Assembly (NCBI GenBank): GCA_946811695.1
Contig: OX328123.1
Span: 11,530,698-11,594,697 of the forward strand
From: Gonocerus acuteangulatus
Taxonomy: Eukaryota; Arthropoda; Insecta; Hemiptera; Coreidae
Reading direction: 5' to 3'
DNA length: 64,000 nt
Position numbers and translations under genes: made by a program
The notes under the pieces: model-generated
Told to the model about the DNA's origin: nothing
Databases searched by the model: none
What the model saw: only the letters and a program-made list of their open reading frames with translations
Part shown: one piece after another, positions 56,242-64,000 of the stretch
Layout: every line of letters starts with the position of its first letter
Position numbering within the stretch: the stretch's first letter is position 1

Positions 56242-56560
56242 ATGTTTTCCGGTAGTGTGGTTGCTTAATTCCAGAAGGTTAAACAAAATTCAGTCTTCCC
56301 ACAAATTTTTTACTTTATTTTGCACTAGGCCTTTCAACACAAATGTGCCATCATCAGGTGCTAACAACAAATACAAACATGCATTAATATTGTTTGACTC
56401 AAAAAAAAAAAAAAAAAAATGTACTAATTTTTGAGTCTAACAATATTAATGCATGTTTCTATTTGTTGTTAGCACCTGATGATGGCACATTTGTGTTGAA
56501 AGGCCTAGTGAAAAATAAAGAATAAAATTTGTGGGAAGACTGAATTTTGTTTCACCTTCT
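55855..56560. repeat. Cluster of four Penelope-type terminal segments
   Basis: Four copies of a segment of about 130 bp lie in the order minus, plus, minus, plus, near 55870-55995, 56045-56180, 56270-56395 and 56420-56560. Each has a CTGATGA-stem-GAAA core (for example CTGATGA 56092-56098 and GAAA 56114-56117). A-runs sit at the inner joints (56008-56034, 56401-56419) and (TA)n at the outer joints (55823-55852, 56180-56236, 56564-56634). No reverse transcriptase. Confidence 0.75.
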
Positions 56561-56561
56561 A

Positions 56562-56639
<78 letters not shown>

Positions 56640-57056
56640 CTAGGAGTCTCAATTATACGAATGTGAGGAGGAACGGAAAATGTTTCGTATAAGTGAATAC
56701 TTCGTATAACTGAATAGTACTAGGTTTTATGGCTATTTCAACATGAAATAAATTCTCCATTAAAGAAGTAACAATTTTATGGTTTGTATATATGTATTTT
56801 GTTGTTAGATAACGTTCTACATTATTATAATTTCAAGTTTCATATCACAAAATTTTCCTCGATTTCATTCTTTCCACCGATAATAGTCGCAAGTTAATTT
56901 AAACCGTTTAGCTATGTCTATTTTTGTTGGGGTTGTCATCAACGTCTTTTAGGGTTATTATTTTATTTTTAAGCGAAAGTTTGGTTTTGTTTTTGTTCAC
57001 TCGTTTTAAAAGATGAAAGCCCAAAAGAACACGCCTACTAGAACGACTACTGTATA
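56640..57056. other. No feature recognised
   Basis: A/T-rich sequence with a CGTATAA repeat near 56660-56710; no supported gene. Confidence 0.35.
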
Positions 57057-57403
57057 AGCGGCCCCTACACGGTCAGTAATAATGACATTACCTTATCAAA
57101 ATGACAGTAATAATGATAGTGTAAGGTGGACAAAGTTGGAATGACGAAAAGTAATGATGTGAATCCGGATTCTCTGATCTCGGCTTCATCATTACTGAAA
57201 GTGGAGGGGATACTGTCATTAGTAATGATGGTGGAGGGAGCGCTACATCATTAATCCGTCATTACTCAGTCTATCTCGAGCTGTAACTAGGTGAAAGAGA
57301 TGTAAAGGTTAAACTAGATTGAGTAGAAAGGGCAGAAAATAAGATGAATTGAAATGTATGACTCTACCTTGCTAACATTATAGTTATAAAATAGTTATAA
57401 AAG

Positions 57404-57461
<58 letters not shown>

Positions 57462-58406
57462 AAGTAAGGAATCCGCATTGAGCCTAATTAAAATATATCA
57501 TAGAATAAAATATATATAAAGTCATCTATAAGGGACCAACAACTTTTCACATTCGTTACTTTGCATTTGTATCGAGGATATAAAATAGGCTGAAAGTGCT
57601 TTATTTTTTATATCGACTTTAGAAAATAATGTTGACGTGATTCTTTTACCAATTAATTTGTCTTATAGAGTAGATTAGAAGAAAATATAATCGTTAAACT
57701 ATAATTTATATTTCGTCAAATAAATTCAAAAATATGTTTACGTTTTCAAGCAAACTAGTATTATACATTTTTTTTACACCAAAAATAATAGCAGATTTAA
57801 AATCAGCACCCCAAGAAACCCTAACGTGGTGAATGATATTGAAAACAAAAAATAATGATTTTTCCCAGTCTGGAAGAGAATAAAAATTTGTAAGCGAAAA
57901 AGTAATGTGACGTTTTGAAATTCAATATCTCCCCTTGAGATAATCCGATTTTTACGTCATTGAAATCTTTCAAAAGAAGAAAGACTCCTTTTTCTAACCA
58001 TATAAATGACTATAGTATTATCTCAAAAGGTACTTGCGAAAAATGGTTATCCAAATAAAAATAAAATGTTAACTTTTTTGCACATAACCTCGGTCCCAGA
58101 ACACTTGGAAACGCCCCGATTGGAAGGATATATGTCATATTAAGGCCTTTACGAACGTTTCACATGTTTTTTTTGTGGCTAGTGTCGCAATTATAGCTAC
58201 ACAGGCGAATTTGCGAGGATCCATTATAAACAAAACGCTTCTGTCACGGAGATCACAATGCGTACTGAAGAAAAGTAATGACATTAAAAATGACCCGTGG
58301 AATGACGGTGTAAGGTGTACATTGTAATGACGATATGGAATGACGAACGTTGAATAGTAATGACATTACTGATAATGTCATTATTACTCACCGTGTAGGG
58401 GCCGCT
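57057..58406. mobile_element. AATGACATTA word element, complete
   Basis: Termini AGCGGCCCCTACACGG and its complement, flanked by ATA (57054-57056 and 58407-58409), bracket 1350 bp. Both subterminal regions (about 190 and 150 bp) consist of AATGAC/GTCATT words; the middle (57300-58240) is single-copy A/T-rich with a (TA)n at 57406-57459 and no transposase. A 3-bp duplication would fit PIF/Harbinger-like elements, but ATA is not their usual TWA. Confidence 0.65.
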
Positions 58407-58589
58407 ATAGAGAAGTGAAAAACGAGTGAGTGGAGGGGGGATGAATCACTGGCAGTGCCGTGTTATTAGATCGGTAAGGAAGGAAATCACACAAGATAGA
58501 GTAGATTTCTATCTACGGTTTTTCTTCCACGGTTGGATTACTAGAATCACAAGGAAGAACTGAGATGAGTGATAGTAGTAAATACACAT

Positions 58590-58640
58590 TGGGGCGAGGT
58601 AAGCTAAGTGGTAGAGCACCCTAGCCAAACCTAGCCTTTA
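58590..58640 (+). repeat. tRNA-like head, partial
   Basis: GGGGCGAGGTAAGCTAAGTG with GTAGAGCACC resembles the tRNA-like stretch at 41341; no B box follows in place, so it is at most a SINE fragment. Confidence 0.3.
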
Positions 58641-58738
58641 TTTAAATTATTAATGGGTACCTGCAAAAGGGAAATTCAGGCGGCCGGAGCATAGTACTGA
58701 CCAGACTATCTCTCGTGTGTGCCGTAATGTCAAGAATC

Positions 58739-59499
58739 GGGTCTTTTTGCGAAGACCACATCCAGTTACTTTTGAAGTAGCAGTAGTGATTGTATCAGTG
58801 ATTCGGCGCATGCGCCTAACTCCTTTGCCTTCCTATTGGAGGATTCTGCTGACCAATTGTATTGGCTCTTGCTGGGAGTAAAGTAACCTTCAACAGTGAA
58901 TTAGTTTATTTACGAAAAAGCTCTGCTTATGGTAGTGAGAAAAAATGAGTCTTTTACAATTAGTTCGCGATGTTCCTGACAAAGAAAAAGGGATTGGTTT
59001 CTTAATCGAAAAATGAATGGAATCCTATTAATTTTATTGAGTTGGATAGACAAGAGTCGCTAAAATTAATATAATTCTATTAATTGTGAGTTGAATTGAC
59101 TAGGGTTTTGATATCTTCTTGAGCGAGCGGAAACGCATAGCATGTAATGCCTAATAAATGTAAAATATCCAAAAAAGAGAGAAAAGGAATAAAATATGTT
59201 TGTTTACTAATATCGTTGTTTGTTATACTTCATTACCTGCAAAACAGTCAACTTTAATGCTTAATAACTTTTTCATAGTTGAGAGAATTGATTTTGATCA
59301 TATTAACCTTTTTATTAATAAATATTGTTTGTCATTATCTAAAATGAATTATAACCGTAGATAACGAGTCAAGTAGTGATAGATAACCAGCAAAGAACCT
59401 ATAAGCTAATCAGTAAGCTTATCAGCGAGTACGAGTAACTGTTATAAATCACTACTGCTACTTCAAAAGTAACTGGATGTGGTCTTCGCAAAAAGACCC
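58739..59499. mobile_element. MITE family M8, copy 2
   Basis: 761 bp with the family termini and a perfect 8-bp duplication CAAGAATC (58731-58738 and 59500-59507). Interior as in copy 1. Confidence 0.9.
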
Positions 59500-59837
59500 C
59501 AAGAATCAATTACTTCTACTGTATCTGCCTTCGTGGTCTGCTCCAGGAGTGTTTTTTTCTGTACATATAAATATATATATATATGGTTTAATAATCAGTT
59601 CTCGGGTCTTTTTCATTTATTGAGTATATGCTTAATTGTCATAGTTAAACTACAATGTTTACATTTTGATTTTTTCTTCTTCTTTTTTCCCTCTAAGATA
59701 TATTTATAGTGCGAGTTATGAGTGTCCAATGCGAAGTCTTGTCAGTACTAATTGGTCCCTTCTTATCAATGTGTGTTTTTCGTTAGCCCCTGTTTTCAAT
59801 GACAATTTGTAATAAGTTATTTTCCGCCTGTAGACAT

Positions 59838-60856
59838 GGACGTATATAACAGGGGGCTGAGGGGATGCAGCCCCCCGAATTCGGTATAAATTTGTCATAA
59901 AAACCTTAAAAATAAATTAAATAAATAAAAAAAAAAAAGTTTTGGGTCTTTTTGCGAAGACCACATCCAGTTACTTTTGAAGTAGCAGTAGTGATTGTAT
60001 CAGTGATTCAGCGCATGCGCATAACTCCTTTGCCTTCCTATTGGAGGATTCCGATGACCAATTGCTTTGGTTCTTGCTGGGAGTAAAGTAACCTTCAACA
60101 GTGAATTAGCTTATGTTTATGAAACAGCTCTGTTTATGTTAGTGAGAAAAATGAGTCTTTTACAATTTGTTCGCGATGTTCCTGACAAAGAAAAAGGGAT
60201 TGGTTTCTTACACGGAAAAATTAATGGAATCCTATTAATTTTAGCGAGTTGGATGGACTAGAGTCGGTAAAATTAATGTAATTCTATTAATTGCGAGTTG
60301 GATTGACTAGGGTTTTGATATCTTCTTGAGCGAGCGGAGCGTAGCGTAGCGAGCGGAAACGCATAGCATGTAATACCTAATAAATGTAAAATATCAACAA
60401 AAAAAAGAGAGAGAAAACGATTAAAATATGTTTGTTCACAAATAACGTTGTTTGTTATCCTTCATAACCTGCAAAACAGTCAACTTTAATGCTTAATAAC
60501 TTATTTCATAGTTGAGAGAATTGATTTTGATCATATTAACTTTTTTATTAATAAATATTGCTTGCCATTATCTAATATGAATTATAACCGTAGATAACGA
60601 GTCAAGAAGTATTAGATAACCAGCAAAGAACCTATAAGCTAATCAGTTAGCTTATCAGCGAGTACGAGTAACTGTTATAAATCACTACTGCTACTTCAAA
60701 AGTAACTGGATGTGGTCTTCGCAAAAAGACCCAAAGTTTTTTTTTGTGTGTATAATAGCGTTTTAATTGGCTAACTATTTCAAGTTCTAGAGTGTTAGTA
60801 TTCCATACCCCAAATGTTCTCCACCCCCCCCCCCAAATTATTTTCTATATACGCCC
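59838..60856. mobile_element. Second MITE type, interrupted by M8
   Basis: GGACGTATATA at the left and TATATACGCCC at the right are short terminal repeats. Beside them lie GGGGGCTG and CCCCCCC blocks. The element is split by an M8 copy; without it the length is about 220 bp, the size of the intact relative at 60963-61219. Confidence 0.6.
59944..60732. mobile_element. MITE family M8, copy 3 (nested)
   Basis: 789 bp, perfect 8-bp duplication AAAGTTTT (59936-59943 and 60733-60740). It lies inside the second MITE type. A GAGCGTAGCGTAGCGAGC expansion distinguishes it from copy 2. Confidence 0.9.
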
Positions 60857-60962
60857 GTGCTTGTAGCTAATATAACTATGAATTCCTGTACTTCTACTTG
60901 TAGAATTTATAATGTCTAAGGGTTTTTGTTTCTTTTTTGTGTCGTTGTCTATGTACTCCATA

Positions 60963-61219
60963 GGCGTATATAAAGGTGGGGGGCTGCAGAGCCCTCGAAA
61001 TTTAGATTTGATCAGTAAAATTGTCGCATAAAACCTTTAAAAAAAATTAAATAAGATAACTTAGTTCATGAAAAATATTTTATTTTAGGTGTAATAGCGT
61101 TTTAGTTAGTTAAAACTTTTCCAAGTTCTAAATTGTTAGTATTCCATACCCCGGAAATGGTACCGGCCCCCCAAAATTTTCCCAGCCCCGACCCCAGAAA
61201 TTATTTTCTATACACGCCC
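60963..61219. mobile_element. Second MITE type, uninterrupted copy
   Basis: GGCGTATATAAAGG to CTATACACGCCC, same internal order as 59838-60856 (AAAACCTT, AATAGCGTTTTA, GTTAGTATTCCATACCCC). Non-coding. Confidence 0.6.
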
Positions 61220-61578
61220 ATGATGTTAGTCAGGAAACATTTGAATGCCCAGGTAACCATAATAGTTAGAGGTGTGATTGCTGAGTCTGTGTAACAGTTC
61301 GTATATTTAATAAATTCCTGGATGTTTAGATTTCATTTTTGGATAATCCCTATAAATGCATTCAAATATCCTTGTAACAATCTATCATACATCAGAGTAT
61401 GTCAACCATAACGAGAAATTTGATGAAGTCTTCAGACATATTTTAAAAGCTGATGTATGAAAGAACAGTCCTAAGAAGGTTGTAAACTTCTCTTCAACAT
61501 GTCGGATCAGGCACATTATGTATTATTTTATTTTTAATAGCGGTTTGATCTGATTATTGAATTTAGCGTGTTGGATGA

Positions 61579-61581
<3 letters not shown>

Positions 61582-61639
<58 letters not shown>
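61582..61639. repeat. (TA)n microsatellite
   Basis: About 29 TA units. It is followed at 61673 by CAGGGTGTCC after TA, a mariner-like start without a detectable partner end. 61220-61560 shows no feature. Confidence 0.85.
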
Positions 61640-61642
<3 letters not shown>

Positions 61643-61979
61643 ACCGGCAAAGTATAGAATCCAGGCATTATACAGGGTGTCCTACATTGAGATGTCATAA
61701 TTTTAAGGGTTTATTCTGCACCTCATTTGTAGTTCAGGGACGCAGAAATGAGCGACCTATCGCAACATGTAGCAGAGCTACTCAAACTTTTGTCTATTTT
61801 CAAAACTATTGGGTTTTCTTATGAAAAACTGTGTTTTCCGGATTTCTGGTCTATGTATCGTAAATGACAACTACATTTTTAGAATCCACATTAAATTTCC
61901 AATAAGAAACACCAGTTATTGAAATGTTGTCATGTAAATTAGGAGCTACACTAAGAGCCATATAGATGTGAACTATTGT

Positions 61980-62700
61980 TGAATGAATGAATGAATGAAT
62001 GAAAAAAAAAACTTTATTCTGGGACTTCGTCCCATAAGAATAAAAATAAGTACAAAATAAACAATAAAGAAATTTAACCTAAAAATATAAAAAGAAAAAC
62101 AAAATATAGAAAGAAAAACAAAATTATAAAAGAACAAAACAAAAAAAGCAACTAATACAAATATTATATGTGAAGCCTTAAATAATAAAATGAAATATAA
62201 GTAAATATGTACATTCATTGGAATGGGGCAATGATGATACAATGTTCAGAGGGGAATGGGAATAAAATTAAAGAGTTTAAATAAACAAATAAATATTAAA
62301 AAGTTTAATAAATATTAAAGGAATGGGGGCTATAAAAAGATATAAACTAGGAAAATGCATAAACACGAGAAAAAAACAGCAATATAATTTACAAAGGAAA
62401 TCAGGTCTTCCTGGTGGTGAAATTTTAAGAAGCGTCTTCCTAGGAGGATAGGAGAAAAGCAAAGAGGCGGGATTTAAAGACAGGTAAGGAAGGAGAGTGT
62501 CGAATGGAAAGAGGGATAGAGTTCCAGAAGGAGGAGGCTCGGGAGATGAAGGAACGGTCGAAGAAGGCTGTTTTATGAGTGGGAGGATAGAGATCGGAGG
62601 GACGGGAGCGGGTACCACGGGAATGGACAGCAGATTTAAACTGCAGGAGGTTGTAAATATAGGAAGGAGATTTGGAAGAAATGGTTTGGTTATTAGGGTT
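61980..62700 (-). mobile_element. Non-LTR retrotransposon, 5'-truncated
   Basis: On the minus strand a coding end is followed by about 440 bp of 3' untranslated sequence with a GGGACGAAGTCCC hairpin and an ATTC-type tandem tail (61981-62001). Opposite-strand open frames are spurious. Confidence 0.65.
62440..62700 (-). pseudogene. Reverse transcriptase C-terminus
   Basis: About 86 codons: FKSAVHSRGTRSRPSDLYPP, THKTAFFDRSFISRASSFWN, SIPLSIRHSPSLPVFKSRLF, stop TAG 62440-62442. The R..F..R...WN.IP....SL..FK.RL pattern is the conserved tail of many LINE polymerases and differs from the Jockey copy at 44345. Truncated at about 62700. 62700-63316 holds nothing recognised. Confidence 0.65.
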
Positions 62701-63316
62701 TTCTTAACTCATTCAATATTTTCTTAATCAGCTATTTGTAGACTTGGCGGTTTGCCTCCGCCTCAAAAGTTGCCTTATTTAATAAGCTTTAAAATGGTAC
62801 CCTGTTGATTTTAAAAAAAATTCTTTAAGTCTATTTTTTTCTGATTTCTAAGTCAAAACCAATACGTTTGCTTTAGTGTGAAGAAGCCATTACGAACACA
62901 TTATTTAATTTCACGCGAATATGGTGATGTACGATCCTTTCCACTCTCGGTACACACACTTTTTGCTCTGATTAAGGATTAGGGGACACTTCGGAAAGAG
63001 TGAAAGATGACAGAAGAACATATTTGAAATAATCACAATTATTGTTATTATTCTAATACAATAAATACAGATCTTATATTTTTATGCTTTGAGGGTCTTG
63101 TTTTATTAAATTTCTATTTTTAAGAGTAGTATAATAGTATTCTCATTTAAATCTATTTTTTCCACTTTATATTTGCAGGAGAGAGTTTTTTCAATACAAT
63201 TTCTAACGATTGTAATGAATAGCCCAGTTACTTATAAGCAATAACTTATAAGCAGAAATGGTGGTGTCTAATTTTATTGAATAGAATAGAATTAAAAATA
63301 GAAATTTGATAAAATA

Positions 63317-64000
63317 CTAGCTGACCCGGCGAACTTCGTACCGCCCAACAGTCAATTCTTTAATTTTTTTTAATACTTATTCTGCTATTTGGGACACCCG
63401 GACAGCTAGTAAGATAAAAAAAAAAAAAAAAAACCTTAATAAGTCGACAATTAAAGTATGTAAAAAAATAAAAATTATAAAACACTAAAATTCTTTTAAT
63501 AGTCAGTAAAAAATCACAGTCAAAATTACAATATCAGATTTCTTATTATAATACCTACTTATTACATTTCATTTTATTTTTACTTATTCTAAATTAAGTT
63601 TCACTTTTATTGTAGTAGTTAATGGTACACGATATTTTTTGTTTCATTACCTGACTCGTAAATAAACAGAGCAGATGGTTTTCCAACACAGGAACAGGCA
63701 ACATACAATTGACCATGCGAGAAACATGGGTTTTATAGATTAATACCACAAACACTTAATGACTGCCCCTGGGAATTGTTTATAGTCAAACTGAGTTGAT
63801 AGGTCCAATAGCAACACAGCTGCAGGCACTTTAATGAATTCACAGCAGCTCGATTCAGACTTGCACCATTATTAGTCTAATGTCGCGCTTCGCGGATCTG
63901 TCTTAACCAAATTCTTTCACGTTCATTGCGATCTTCACGTTCCTGGGCAGTACGATTAGATTGATAATTAATTTGATGCGTTGCATTTCGGGATCTTCGG
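63317..64000 (-). mobile_element. Helitron deletion derivative, second copy
   Basis: On the minus strand the element ends at 63317 with a hairpin-forming GGCGGTACGAAGTTCGCC block, then GGGTCAGCTAG and host T, the classical Helitron 3' end. It has the same junction between the arginine-rich N-terminus and helicase C-terminus (63640-63900) as 38207-39015. The helicase end ([20 protein letters not shown]) carries a stop where the other copy has LENPC (TAA for GAA). The 5' part lies beyond the window. Confidence 0.7.

Noticed and set aside
61660..61960. A mariner starting with CAGGGTGTCC at 61673
   Set aside because: Only one end is seen; no partner terminus and no transposase sequence follow.
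62277..62727. Proline-rich and glycine-rich long frames on both strands
   Set aside because: The reading frame with conserved LINE residues explains the region; the other frames are shadows.

Overview
The window is AT-rich eukaryotic DNA dominated by transposable elements and satellites. I see no convincing host gene: no intron-bearing conserved ORF and no ordinary tRNA or rRNA. The repeat spectrum is metazoan: Penelope-like elements, a Jockey-type non-LTR 3' end, mariner, piggyBac and hAT-like relics, Helitrons, tRNA-derived SINEs and many (TA)n tracts. An arthropod is the best guess, because the closest relatives I recall for the virus-like genes come from arthropod genomes. I could not test this with a search.

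The centrepiece is a 14,007-bp element at 24194-38200. It begins AG, ends CT and is flanked by a perfect 6-bp duplication (GTCGGA at 24188-24193 and 38201-38206), the signature of Polinton/Maverick (adintovirus-like) insertion. Nearly the whole element is one inverted duplication. Two mirrored arms (24194-29959 and 32129-38200) carry the same eight genes: a nuclease-like/BIR protein, a candidate major capsid protein, a small basic protein, a penton-like protein, an adenain-like protease, a phospholipase A2/core protein, an A32/FtsK-type packaging ATPase and an N-terminal coiled-coil/DUF8207-like protein (full length on one side only). No DNA polymerase B or integrase gene is present, so this looks like an end-duplicated, replication-defective viral genome inserted in trans. 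In both copies the protease frame follows the PLA2 gene across a UGA CUA stop without an upstream ATG, which suggests stop-codon readthrough. The arms carry different inactivating lesions plus one shared frameshift, so they decayed separately after duplication. A palindromic mariner (30565-31251) and a GC-rich insert (29960-30260) sit between the arms. The element interrupts a Helitron at its ninth codon; a second copy of that Helitron deletion derivative lies at the right edge (63317-64000, minus strand).

Left region (1-24 kb): nested copies of two related dispersed families, called HA and HB here. Both start with GTCCG, end in CTAA, have matching subterminal inverted repeats and carry an internal (CA/TA)n microsatellite, an organisation like Helentron-associated elements. 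Two satellites lie among them: a 47-bp array (3963-6459, about 53 units) and a 249-bp dimeric array (11471-16598, about 20 units). MITEs, Penelope fragments and an inverted HA pair (19481-23783) complete this part.

Right region (38-64 kb): SINEs with target duplications, a pogo-like relic (39379-40918), a Jockey 3' end (44340-45061), a 135-bp satellite (45757-46842), a full HB copy (47195-48738), a mariner deletion derivative (50284-50806), a piggyBac pseudogene (about 51600-52225), a Penelope-like element with a GIY-YIG domain and inverted terminal repeats (53258-55336), a cluster of hammerhead-like motifs (55855-56560), a 1.35-kb short-word element (57057-58406), two more copies of an 8-bp-TSD MITE, and a second non-LTR 3' end (61980-62700). 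Recurring themes are palindromic end duplication, nesting that fixes insertion order, and elements built from one short word in both orientations.
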